From Sapria himalayana (taxonomy: Eukaryota > Streptophyta > Magnoliopsida > Malpighiales > Rafflesiaceae): DNA of 64,000 nt. The notes under the pieces were generated by a model that worked only from the letters and a program-made list of their open reading frames with translations, was not told the origin of the DNA and searched no databases. Within the stretch, counting starts at the first letter, position 1, and each line of letters begins with the position of its first letter. The translations under genes were made by a program, and so were the position numbers. Shown here in pieces: positions 38,534 through 51,500 of this stretch. Location: positions 1 to 64,000 of the forward strand of contig JAREIK010016134.1 in the NCBI GenBank assembly GCA_029783825.1. Direction: 5' to 3'.

Positions 38534-39590
38534 AATTTGGAATTTGTTTGTTAGAATTTGGAATGAATATTATTGCAGAAGGTGGGGGTGTGGCATGTTG
38601 CTGGTAGAGAGGCAGCAGCAAGGGAGAGGAGGTGATGGATGTATATTTGTTTGTTTTGGTTTCTTTTTCTGAATGGGCAGATGGCAGAGGCAAATAAAGC
38701 TGGTCCAACTGTCAGATTATTCTACTGCTTTGGTTGATAAAGACACATAGACAGAAGTAGAGAATATGTGACTTGTTTGTTTGTTATTCTTTGTTTGTTT
38801 GTCTGAAACAGAGAAAAAGAATGGAAGAGAAATAACTCTAGAAGTAGTAGAGAGCTTGGCAGGAACTAGAAGGAGCTCAATAATAACAGCAGAAACAAAC
38901 TACAGCCAGCTAATTGATAGTAACTACTTCTATACACAAACTGAAACAATAAGGGCGAGCACCATAAATGCAGACAGGCAACACCAGCTAGGATTGTATT
39001 GTATGTTTGATGCGATATGTGGCTATAGGTGACAGTCAAAGCAGAAGCTATACAAGTGCACAAAGAATTAGGCAGACACTAAACGAGCAACCAGGGCAGT
39101 AGTAGGAATGTTGTTTAGAAAGGATAGTAGTAGCAAGAGAGTTACAGCAGAAGATGATGATTAAGGTGCAAAAGAGATAGTAGGAAATATAAGAATTTAG
39201 CTATGAGAAGATAGGTAGGTAGAATGCTGAAACAGAAAGCTCAAGCAGAAAGCTCAAGAAGCTCAAGCAGATAATTCAAGTAGAAAAATCAAGCAGAAAA
39301 TTCAAGTAGAAAAATCAGCAGAAAGTCTTTACTAGACTGGCAGGCAGAAAGGCTCAAGTAGTGTTTTAAAATTGCTAAATTTCATAAAAATGGAAACTAG
39401 GAGAATCCTATGGAATAAAAGTTAGAGTTCCGACATAAATAGATAGCGTAGGACATTATCAATTACTTGCTAATTTTTTTTAATTGTTTAAAATGGTGTA
39501 ATGGGGCAAAGGTAGTATCTTAGCATGTAACAATGGTATTCCTCCGCCAAAAGAGAGGGATATTATATTAAGAAAAAAATATTAAAAAGG
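38534..39590 (+). mobile_element. LINE E: 5'-truncated LINE 3' end
   Basis: Its last 100 bp carry ACAATGGTATTCCTCCGCC then AAAAGAGAGGG, the LINE terminal box, followed by an A-rich stretch and the plus-strand array. Upstream is purine-rich 3' UTR-like sequence with CAAGCAGAAAGCTCAAG repeats near 39230-39360. No ORF2 block remains. Its 5' border coincides with the broken gypsy LTR. How far left the LINE part extends is uncertain. Confidence 0.7.
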
Positions 39591-39696
39591 AGAATAAGAA
39601 GAATAAGGAAGAAATAAGTAGAATAAAAAGAAATAAGAAAAAAAAAGAATAATAAAAAAAAGAATAAGAATAAAAGAAAAGAAGAATAAGAAGAAT

Positions 39697-40240
39697 AAGA
39701 AGAATAAGAAGAATAAAAAGAAAAAGGAGGTTAAGAATAATAAGATGAATAAGAAGAAAAGAAGAAGATGATGAAGGAGAAGAAAAGAAGAATAAAAAGA
39801 AAAAGAAAAAGAAGAAGAATAGGAATAATAAGAAGAAAAGAAGAAAAAGAATAATAAGTGGAATAATAAATATAAGAATATAAAAGATTAAGAAGATTAA
39901 GAAGATTAAGAAGATACGAAGAATAAGATTAAAAATAAGAGTAAAATGAATAATAAGATTAAGAATAAAAAAAGAATAAGAAGAATAAGAAGAATAAAAA
40001 GAAAAAGGAGGTTAAGAATAATAAGAGAATAAGAAGAAAAGAAGAAGATGATGAAGAAAAGAAAAGAAGAATAAAAAAGAAAAAGAAAAAAAGAAGAATA
40101 GGAATAATAAGAAGAAAAGAAGAAAAGAATATAAGTGGAATAAGAAATATAAGAATATAAAAGATAAGAAGATTAATAAGATACGAAGAATAAGATTAAA
40201 AATAAGAGTAAAATGAATAATAAGATTAAGAATAAAAAAG
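39697..40240 (+). repeat. Tandem duplication of about 0.27 kb inside the array
   Basis: 39697-39975 and 39976-40240 share ordered rare words: AAAGGAGGTTAAGAATAATA, AAGAAGATGATGAAG, AAGAATAGGAATAATAAG, TAAGTGGAATAA, GATACGAAGAATAAGATT and AATAAGAGTAAAATGAATAA. Confidence 0.85.
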
Positions 40241-41039
40241 AATAAGATGAATCACAAGAATAAGAAGAATAAGCAGAATTAAAATTAGAAAATATAAAGA
40301 ATAAAATGAAAAAGAATAATATAAAGAATATATTATTAGAGATTAATAAGAAGAATAAAAAGAATAAGATGAATAAAAATAATAAGAAGAATAAAAAAAT
40401 AAGAATAATAAGAATAAGAAGGATAAAAATAATAAACATAATAAGAGTATAAAAGAATAGGAAGAATAATGCCAATAAAAAGTATAAGAAGAAAAAGAAG
40501 AAAAGTAGAATAAAAAGAATAAGAAGAATAATAAAATAAGTGAAAACAAAGATTAAGAAGAATACGAAGAATAATAGAATAATAAGAATAAGTAGAATAA
40601 GAAGAATAAAAAGTATAAGAAGAATAAGAAGAATAATAATAATAATAAGAATATGAAGAAGAAGAAGAATAAGAAGAATAAGAAGAATAAAAAGAATGTG
40701 AATATAAGAAGAATAAGACGTATAAGTAGATTAAGATGAAAAAAAAGAATAAGAAAAAATAAAAAGAATAAGAAAATTATGAAGAATAAGAATGATAAGA
40801 AGAATAAGACGAATAAGAAGAATAATAAAAATGAGAAGAAGAATAAGAATAATAATTAGAATAAAAAGATAACAAGAATAAAATGAATAGAAGAAATAAA
40901 GGAGAATAGAAAAGAATATAAAAAATAAAATGAGTAAGAAGAATAAGTTGAATAACAAGAATAAAGAAGAATAAGAAGAATAACATGAATAAGAAGAATA
41001 AGAAAAAGAAGAATAAGAAGAATAAGAAGAGAATAATGA

Positions 41040-44000
41040 TAATATATAAGATGATTAAGATAAATAAAAGAATAAGAGAAAAGAAGAAAACGAAGATAAA
41101 TAAGTATAAGAAGAAGAAAAAGAATAATAAGAATTAGAATGTTAAGAAGAATAAGAAGAATAATTAGAAAAAAAGAATAAGAATAAAAAAGAATAAGAAG
41201 AATAAAAAGAATATGAAAATAATAAGAAAAAATCATAAGAAAAAGAAAAATAATAAAAATAGAAAAATAAGAAGAATAATACGAATAAGAAGAACGATAA
41301 GAATAAGATAATAGGAAGTTAAGAAGAATAAAAGAACAAGAAGAATAAAAGAAGAAGAAGTTAAGAAGAATAAGATGAATAGGATAATAACAAGAATAAC
41401 ATAAAAAAAGTATAAGAAGAAAAGAAGAATAGAAGAATAAAAAAATAAGTATAATAATAAGAATTAGAAAAATAAGAAGTATAAAATGAATAAGAATTAT
41501 AAAAAAAAATAACAAGAATAAATGAAAAAGAAGAATAAGAAGAATAAGAAAAAAATAAGAAAAATAAGATGAATAAGAAGAATAAAAAGAATAGAAGAAT
41601 AAGAAGAATAAGAAGAATAAGAAGAATAAAAAAATAATAAGAATGCGAAGAATAAGAAGAATTATAAGATAAAAATAATAAGAAGAATAAGATTAATAGA
41701 AGAATAAATAGAATAAGAAGAAAAAATAAAAAAAAAGAATAATAATAAAAATATAAGAATAGAAGAACGAACTTTAAGAGGAATAAGAATAATTAGAAGA
41801 TTTAGAAGATTAAGAAATAGAATAAGAATAAGAAGAATAAAAAGTATAAGATGAAAAATAAGTATAAAAATAATATGAAGAATATAAATAATTAAAGAAT
41901 ATGAAGAATAAAAATAATAATAGTATAAGAAAAAAAGAAGAAGAATAAGTAAACTAAGAAGAATAAAAATAAAAAGAATAATAAGAATAAGAAGAATAAT
42001 AAGAATAAGAAGAATAATAATAAAATAAGAAAAATAAAAAGAATAAGAAGAATAAAAAGAATATGAATAACAAGAAGAATAAAAAGAATATGAAGATAAA
42101 TTTACAAAATAAGAATACGAAGAATTAAAAGAATAAGAAGAATAAAATTAATAAGAAGAATAATAAGAATAAAAAGAATAAGAATGATAGGAATAAAAAG
42201 AAGAAAATTTAAATAAAAAAATAAAAAGAATAAAAATTAAGAATATGAATAATAAGAATATAAGAATAACAAGAATAATATGAATAAGAAGAATAATATG
42301 AATAAGAAAAATAAAAAAATAAGAAGAATAATAATAATAAGAATAAGAATAATAAGAAGAATAAAATAAACATGAAAAAGAAAATTAGAAGAATGAGAAG
42401 AATAAGAAGAACGAGAAGAATAACAAGAATGATAAGAATAAGAAGAATGTGAAGAATAGGAAGAATAAGAAGAATAAGAAGAATAAGAAGATAAGAATAA
42501 GAAAATAAGAAGTATAAGCAGTATAAAAAGAATAAGAAAAATAAGAAGAATTAGAAGAATAAGAAAATAAGAAGAATTAGAAGAATAAGAAGAAGAATAA
42601 TAATAATAATAATAATATAATAAGATGATTAAGATAAATAAAAAGAATAAGAAGAAGAAAAAGAAGAAAAATAAGTATAAGAATAAGAAAAAGAATAATA
42701 AGAATTAGAATATAAGAAGAATAAGAAGAATGATTAAAAAAAGAAGAATAAGAAGAAAAAAGAAAAGAAGAATAAGAAAAATAATAAGAAAAAAAAAAAT
42801 AATAAAATAAGAAAAATAAGAAGAATAATAAGAATAAGAAGAACCAGAAGAATAAGAAGAATAAGAAGTTTAAGAAGAATAAAAAGAGCAAAAAGAATAA
42901 AAAGCAAAAGAAGTTAAGAAGAACAAGCTGAATAGGATAAATAAGAAGAATAACAATAAAAAAAGTATAAGAAAATAAGAATAAGAAGAATAAGAAAAAT
43001 AAGTATAATAAAAAGAATTAGAAAAAAAGAAGGATAAAATGAATAAGAATTATAAAAAGAATAACAAGAATAAAATGAAAATGAAGAATAAGAAGAATAA
43101 GAAAAATAAGTAAAATAAAAAGAATCAGAAAAATAAGAAGTATAAAATGAATAAGAATTATAAAAAACAAGAATAAAATGAAAAAGAAGAATAAGAAGAA
43201 TAAGAAGAATAAGAAGAATAAGAAAAATAAGAAAAATAAGATGAATAAGAAGAATAAGAAGAATACAAAGAATAAGAAGAATAAAAATAATAATAAGAAT
43301 GCGAAGAATAAGAAAGAAATATAAGAATAAAAACAATAAGAAGAATACGATTAATGAGAAGAATAAATAGAATAAGAAGAATAAATAAAAAAAGAAGAAT
43401 AATAAAAAAAAGATAAGAATAAGAAGAAAAAGAACTTTAAGAGGAATAAGAATAATTAGAAGATTTAGAAGATTAAGAAATAGAATAAGAATAAGAATAA
43501 TAATAAGAATAAGAAGAATAAAAAGTATAAGATAAATAATAAATATAAAAATAATATGTAGAATATGAAGAATTAAAGAATATGAAGAATAAAAAGAATA
43601 ATAAGTATAAGAATAAAAAAAAGAAGAATAAGTAGACTAGGAAGAATAAAAATAAAAATAATAATAAGAATAACAAGAAGAATAAAAAGAATAAGAAGAA
43701 TAAAAAGAATATTAATAATAAGAAGAATAAAAAGAATATGAAGATTAATATTACAAAAGAAGAATACGAAGAATTAAAAGAATAAGAAGAATAAAAATAA
43801 TATGAAGAATAATAAGAATAAGAAGAATAAGAATGATAGGAATAAAAAAGAAGAAATTTAAATAAGAAGAATAAAAAGAATAAAAATTGAGAATATGAAT
43901 AATAAGAAGAATAACAAGAATAACAGATAACATGAATAAGAAGAATAATAAGAATAAGAAGAATAAAAAAATAAGAAGAATAAGAAGAATAATAAAAATA

Positions 44001-44040
44001 ATATAATAAGAAGAATAACCTTAAAAACATGCAAAGAAAA
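41040..44040 (+). repeat. Higher-order duplication in the array, spacing about 1.6 kb
   Basis: Block 41040-42400 and block 42610-44040 share, in order, AAGATGATTAAGATAAATAA, GAATAATAAGAATTAGAAT, ACTTTAAGAGGAATAAGAAT, TTAGAAGATTTAGAAGATTA, AATACGAAGAATTAAAAGAA and GAATGATAGGAATAAAAA. Confidence 0.8.
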
Positions 44041-45854
44041 ATGAAGAATGAAAAGAATAAGAAGAATAAGAAGAATGAAAGAATAAAAAGAATGATAAGA
44101 AGAATGTGAAGAATAAGAAGAATAAGAAGAATAAGAATAATAAGAAGAATAAAAAAAATAAAGAATAAGAAGAATATGAAGAAAAAAAGAATAACAAGAA
44201 TAAGAAGAATAAGATTATGAAGAATAAAAATAAGAAGAATAATAAAAAAGAAGAATAAGAAGAATACTAAGAATAATAAGAATAAAAATAAGAAAAAAAG
44301 AATAAGAAAAATAAGTACTATAAGAAGAATATGAAGAAAAGAAGAAAAGAAAAATAAGAAGAATAAGAATAATAAGTTTAATAAGAAGAATAAAAAGAAT
44401 ATGAAGAATAAAAAGAATAATAAGAATAGAAGAATGAAAAGAATAAGAAGAATAAAAAGAATAAAAAGAATAAAGAATAAGAAGAATAAAAATAATAAGA
44501 ATAATAAGTAGAATAAAAAGAATAACAAAAATATGAATAAAAATAAGAATTAGAAGAAAAAGATGAAGATGAATAAGAAGAACAATAAGTAAAGAATAAG
44601 AAGAATAAAAATAATAATAAGGATAAGAAGAATGTAGAATAAAAAGAATAATAAGAATAAAAGAATAAAAAGAATAAAGAATAAAAGATAAAAAGATCAG
44701 AAGAATATAAAATAAAAGAATAAGAAGAATAAAAGAATAAGAAGAAGAAGAGATTAAAAAGAATAAAAAAATAAAAGAATAAGAATATTAACAAGAATAA
44801 CAACAAAAAGATGAATAGCTATATTACATGAAGTAGAAGAATATGAAGATTTAGAAGTATAAGAATAATAAAAAGAATAAGAAGAATAATAAGAATAAGA
44901 AGAATAAGAAGAATAATAAAAATAAGAAAATAAGAAGAATAATAAGAATATGAAAATTAGAAAATAAGAATAAAAAAAATAATAATAAAAAAAAAAAAAT
45001 AAAGAAAAATAATAATAAGAAGAATAGGAAGAATGAGAAGAATAAGATGAATAAAAAAATCAAAAAAAAATGACTAATAAGAATATGAAAAATTAGAACA
45101 ATAATAAGAATTAGAAGAATCAATAATATTTGAATAATAATTAAATAAAAAAAATAAGAGATGATGAATAATAATAAGGATAAGAAGAATATAAAGAATA
45201 AAAAAATAAGAAATATAACAAAAATAAGAAGAAAAAAACAATTATAATAAGAAGAAATGCAGAATAAGAAGAATAAAAAATAGATAAAGAAGATGAATAA
45301 AATGAATAAGAAGAGTAATAACAATAAAGAATTAAAAATAAATAAGATAAGAAGAATACAAATATAAAAAAAATAACAAAAATAAGAAGCACAAGAATAT
45401 ATAATAAGAATATATAATAATAATAAGAAATATAAAGAATAACATGAATGAGAAGAATAATAAAAATTGGAAGAATATGAAAAAGAAGAAAATGAGAATA
45501 TAATAAAAGAATAAGAAAAAATAAGAATAAGAATATAAAGAAGATTAAAAGAATAAGAATATAAAGATTAAAAAGAATAAGAATAATAAGATAATAAGAA
45601 TAATAAAATGAATAAGACGAATAAGAAGATATATAATAAAAAGATATAAAAAAAAATATAATAATAATAAGTATGAAGAATATAAAAATAAGAAGGAAAA
45701 GAAAAATAAGAAGAAAATAAGAATAAAAGAATAAGAACAATAAGAAGAATAACAAAAATAAGAAGAATAAGAAGAATAAGAACAATAAGAATAATAAGAA
45801 GTATATAAAGAAAATGAAGAATATGAAGAATAAGAAGAATTAGAAGAAGATGAA

Positions 45855-45906
<52 letters not shown>

Positions 45907-47479
45907 TAAAACAAAGAATAAGAAGAATAAGAAGAATAAAAACAATAAGAAGAATAAGAAGAATAGAAGAATAATAAAAATAAGAAAAATAATATGAATA
46001 AGAAGAATAATAAGAATTAGATGAATAAGATCAAAAACAACAAAAAATGGCTAATAAGAATAAGATGAATAAGAAGAATTAGAATAATAATAAGAATTAG
46101 AAGAATATGTAATATTAGAAGAATAAGATTAATAAAAACAAGAATATGAATAAAATAAGAATAAGAAAATAAGAAAAATAAGAAGAATAAGATGAATAAG
46201 ATGAATAAAAGAATAAGAAGAATAAAAAATTAAGAAAATAAGAAGAATAAGAAGATAAGAAGAATAAGAAGAAAAAGAAGAATAGATGAATAAGCTGAAT
46301 AAGATGAATAAGAAGAATAAGAGATTAAGAAGAATAAGATGAATAAGATGAATAAGATGAATAAAAAGATAAGAAGTCTAAAAATAATAAGGAGAATAAA
46401 AAAAATAAGAACAAAAAAAGAATAAGAAGAATAATAAGAATAGGTAGAATATGAAGGAGATAAAAAATAAGAAGAATTAAAAGAAAAGAAGAATAAGAAG
46501 AAAATGAAGAATAAGAAGAATAAAAAAAACAAGAATAAAAAGAATAAGATGACTAAAAAATAATTAGAATTAGAATAATTATAAAAATAAGAATAATAAT
46601 AAGAATAATAATAATAATAATAAAAAAGAAATAAAAAGAATAAGAAGAATAAGAAGACTAAGAAGATTAAGAAGAAAAAGAAGAATAATAAGAATAAAAA
46701 GAATAAGAAGATTAATAAGAACAAAAATAATAAGATGCATAACAATAATAACATGAAAAAAAAGAATAGAAAAAAATAAGAATAATAGAATAAAAAGAAT
46801 AAGAAAAACTAAGAATAAGCAGAATAAGAAGAATAAGAAAAATAAAAAAGAAGAATATAAGAATAAGAAGAATTAGATGAACAAGGAGAATAAGAAGAAT
46901 AAGAAAATAAGAAGAATAAGAAGTAGAATAATAATAAGAAGAATAAGAACAATAAGATGAATAAGAAGAATAAGAAGAATAAGAAGAATAAGAATAATAA
47001 GGATATAAAAATAATATAAAGAATAATAAATAAAAAGAATAAGAAGATTATTAAGAATAATAAGAACAATAATAATAAGAAGAATAAGTTTAATAAGAAA
47101 ATTAATAAAAATAAAAGAGTACGAAGAATGAAGAAGAATAAGAAGAATAAAAAGAATTAGAAGAATAAGATGAAAAAAAAGAAGAAAGTTAGTTAACTAA
47201 TTGATCTTCCTTCTACTCTAAGTCTAGATAGATAAGTTGGAATTTTAGAGAGATAATGCTTCGATATGTGCAAGGAAGGGTTGAATTCAAGTTGAAAATA
47301 GAAAAAATTGATTATCTTGCTTTTAAGAAATAGTTTCTAACACTTATCAATTAGTCGCGTTCCCTATTAAATTGTAATCAAAGAAAAATGGGGATCCCAC
47401 CAATATTTTTTATCCTTTAAGAATTCGAAAAGCTCTCTGATCTTCACAAATTCACTCTCATTGAGAAATTCCCTCATGG

Positions 47480-47900
47480 GCGACCACGTATTGAAGATAT
47501 AAGATACTTCTTCTCCTCGTTAAAGCTCAATTGTTTGATTAAATTGTGAGCTATTGACAACAAGCATGTACTAGTACGGCTCTTCATAAAAAAAGATTTC
47601 CTTTGTCTGTGGTTGAAACAAAATTGGAATATATTGGGATATCCCATGAGGATATTTAAATGGACTGCAAATTTTAATACCAATGAAGAAAACCCCCTTA
47701 TGCTGGTATGGTTTCTTCTACCTCATCTCTCCATTCATTTATTCAACAAAGCTTATATCTTCTTCATTTCTATTCTCATCGCAAAACCATTATTAATGGA
47801 TGGAGACATGACTAATCTTCATGGCTTAGTGTAGCTATAGTCTGTATTGAAGTCAACCTTTAATATCCTATTCCCCAAATGATATGGCTTGATCAGTATT
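47480..47900 (+). pseudogene. LINE D ORF1 pseudogene, DUF4283-like
   Basis: Reads RIFKWTANFNTNEENPLMLV, WFLLPHLSIHLFNKAYIF and then, with frameshifts, IAKPLLMDG followed by IVCIEVNL. This matches the W-x-P-x-F, VW-x-LP-x-LP and IGKPL...VCVE pattern of plant LINE ORF1 RNA-binding proteins and the blocks in LINEs A and F. An upstream frame on the opposite strand is a shadow. 47900-48590 continues as a Lys/Glu-rich linker with stops. Confidence 0.68.
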
Positions 47901-48599
47901 AGCAAGTAGACTTCTATCAACCTACAATTCCTAAAATGCTTCCTAGCATTTGTGAAACATTTAAGAAAAGAGGACACAAAATGGAAAATGTATAAATAAT
48001 ACTTAGAAATTTAAAGAAGAATAGAAGAGGTAGGTCTTGGTCAAAAAGGAGGAGAAATTGGTTTAACCAGGTGGTAATTATAAGGAAGACATGTTAAAGA
48101 AGGATACAGAATCTCCTAATCTTAGGTCTTCTATTATAGAAATAAACAAGGATCCTGTACAACCTTCTATATAGAATATTATTTATCAGAAATAGCAAGA
48201 ATAAAAAGAATGATGCATAGAATTGAATAACTAATGATTAGAATTAGAAAACCAAAAAACAAAATAGTCAAAATGGTTCATGCTTCAGAAATGGGCTCAG
48301 ATTCTGATTCCATTAAAACCTTTAACAATATTCAAACTAAAATAGAAACTAAAAGTAGAACTACTCTAAAAATGATATAGATGTTGAAAAGAGTAGAATG
48401 GCAATACATAATAGAGAAAGGGCTATAAAGACTTAAAAATTATAAGTTTACAAATGGATAAAATGCTTAAGTGTACATAACTACAAGAACCTAACCTCTC
48501 AAAAAAGACTAGAAACACAAAAAAAAACATTTAAAATTGACTTATGATTCAAAGTTTAAGACAATGGCTCAATTAAAATCCACTAATAATGCATAGATA

Positions 48600-51500
48600 C
48601 TATTCTGGAACATTAGGGGAATAGCCAATTCCCCATCTTTAAACAGATTAAAGAAAATGATAAAATATTATAATATAGAGGTGAAGAAGGAATTATTAAA
48701 GAGACTAGAATATGGGTCATGTGGAAAAACTCATGGATATTACTGACGTTGAAGAATAAGATCAAATTATTAATCTTAGTCTAAATAGAGGTGAAGAAGG
48801 AATTATTTCAGTAGTTTATTCTAATAACTCTAAAAAAAGGAACTATGGAAAATCATGGAGGATATTTCAAACAAAAAAAACTCCATATATAATAAGAGGT
48901 GATTTTAATACGATCAGAAATGCATCAGAGAAAAAAGGTGGCTGACCAATTAATATACAAGCTAGTGAACACTTTAATGAAACAATATCTATTTGTAATC
49001 TATTATTTGACTTTTTAGGTTCAAATTACACCTGGACTAATAACGCAAATAGAAAGGAGCTATCTGGTTTAGACCGGATATAATTTTTTTTAATACCAAA
49101 TGGATAGATTCTTTTGGAAACATAGGAGTCAAACACTTGAACAGAATATGTTCATACTATAATCCACTCGTTATCAACCTTCAAAAGATAGAACCCAAAA
49201 AAATATCTTTCAATTTCCAGAATATGTGGTGCCTCATGATGACTTCCAAGACATTATGAAAGAGTCTTGGTCTCAACCTGTAAAAGGGAATCTCAACTAG
49301 ATTCTCATGATAAAACTAGATAGATTGAGATCATGTCTAATAAACTGGAATACAAAAAAGTTTGGTAATATTAATATGGGCTTCATAGAAATAGAACAAA
49401 AAATTGACAAATTAGAAGAGGCATCTGATAGGGATCAGAGTACGAGCAGTCTTTATGCTCTTAATAAAGCACAAGCTGGACTCAAATTAAAATTACACAT
49501 GGAAAATTTTCTAGAAACAAAGAGCGAAAGTAAAATAGTTAAAAGATGGAGACCAAAACACTATAATTTTCCAACTGGCTTCAAAAATTAAGAATCAAAA
49601 ACAAAAGATAAAAGGAATAAAAAATAATGAAAGAATATGGTTAGAAAATAAAATAGAAATTAAAATTCTTTAGAAGGTATATATAAAACAATTTTATGCG
49701 ATAAAAATAAACTTAAAGGACAAAAACTCTTGCAAAACATAAATAACAGAATTAATGATGAAGATAATAAGAACTTAATGGAATTCTCGGAAGAGGAAGA
49801 AATCAAAAATACTATCTATAGCATGGAAAAAGATAGTGCAGCTGGTCCAGATGGCTGGAATAACAAGTTTTTTCAAGCCTTCAAGGATATAATTAAGGAA
49901 TATATTATTCAGGTCATTCGTTGGTTCTTTTATGGCACAAAATTAATAAAAAGTGGACACTAACTCATATAGTCCTTTTTCCTAAAAAGAAAAAAGCCTA
50001 AGGGGGAAGGATTACCAACCTATTAGTCTATGCAATTTGATTTATAAAATCTTAGCAAACTGTTGTAAAATAGTGTAGGACTTATACTTACCAAAATTTT
50101 TTAAATGAACAATTAGGTTTTATGAAAAATAGATTAATCATGGGGAATATATGACTAGGTAAAGAACTCATGAAAGAGTTATCCTCCAAAGCTAGAGGTC
50201 ATAATGTTATATTCAAACTCGACCTATAAAAAGCCTTTGATAAAGTATACTAGCAGTTTTTATGCTTTACCATGAGAAAAATGGATTTTGCACAATCATG
50301 GATAGATTTAATCTTTAGATGCATATCTAGCACTTGGTTCAAGATTTAATCTTTAGAAGCATGGATAAATAGAGAGAATGGAAAAAAGTTTAAGCCTACT
50401 CGAGGTTCAAGACAAGGAGACACATTATCTCCTTCACTCTTAATATATATCTTGAATTATTTATAGGTTATTTGAAAATCAAAATGAGTAGGAGACATTC
50501 TCTCTTACAGGCAATACAAAGAATCTCGCAGATAAGTTGTCTAGCATATGTAGATGACATCATATTATTCACCAATAATAATAAGAAATCTATAGGGGGA
50601 TTAATAAAAATTTGTTAAACAATAGAAAAAGAAACAGGCTTAATGCTAAACAGAAATAAATGTCAATTTAAAATATCAAAGAAGCATTCCAGCCTAATTC
50701 ATAGGCTAAAAGAAAATACAAGATTGTCTCATGAAAAATGAGCAATCTTGTATCTTGGTTGCCCAATATATGAGAGAAGAATTAAATTAGAACACCTAGA
50801 TTTATTATTGGACAAACTTAGACACATGATAGGGCTGGAAGGTAGATTCACTAAACATGAGTGGGAGAGTTATCCTCATCACACATGTACTTCAAAGTTT
50901 ATTAATCCACAATTTAATGATTATGCAATCACCTAAATTTTTATTAAAAAAATAGAAAAAGAACTGTCTAATTTTTTTGGGGAAAGAAAATAACAAGCTA
51001 AAAGTTCACTATATTAAATGGAAAGACTTATGCTTTCCAAAAGAGAGAGTGGGCCTAGGCTTCACTAGATTAGAAGACATTGCGAAAGCATGAACATGCA
51101 AGAGATGGTAGAAGATAAAAGAAAACAATTATCTCTTGGCACTATATATGAGGGCTAAATATTTAGTTAATAATGACACTAAAGGATAAGAAAGCTAAAT
51201 AATAAATCTCAAATATGGAAACAAACACTAAAAAAAAAGAAGTGATAGATAATCATACCGTCCTAACCAAGTATGGCTGGAAATGGAAATTAAACGAGGA
51301 AAGGTATATTCTCCTTAAAATCAGCCATGAACTTAGTTAGCAATAAAAAATCCCCATGGGAAATAATGGAGTGGTGCTTGAACAATAATAATTCACTTAA
51401 ATTTGTTTATTTTTATGGAAAACACTATCTAACATTATCCCATTAGATACGCTCATACAAAGAAAAGGCATAAACCTAGCTTCTAGATGAGAATGTTGCA

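Larger units (their letters stand above)
39591..47185 (+). repeat. 7.6 kb (AAGAATAAG)n array between LINE E and LINE D
   Basis: Purine-only or nearly so on the plus strand; the basic unit is AAGAATAAG with AATAATAAG and AAGAAAAAG variants. It contains higher-order duplications (see 39697-40240 and 41040-44040) and an (AAT)n run at 45858-45906. Minus-strand frames of up to 351 codons, rich in Phe, Leu, Ser and Tyr, are artefacts. Confidence 0.95.

Noticed and set aside
40173..47069. Long minus-strand ORFs (up to 351 codons) rich in Phe, Leu, Ser, Tyr and Ile, resembling membrane proteins
   Set aside because: They are translations of the AAGAATAAG microsatellite, occur in several frames at once and lack any domain.
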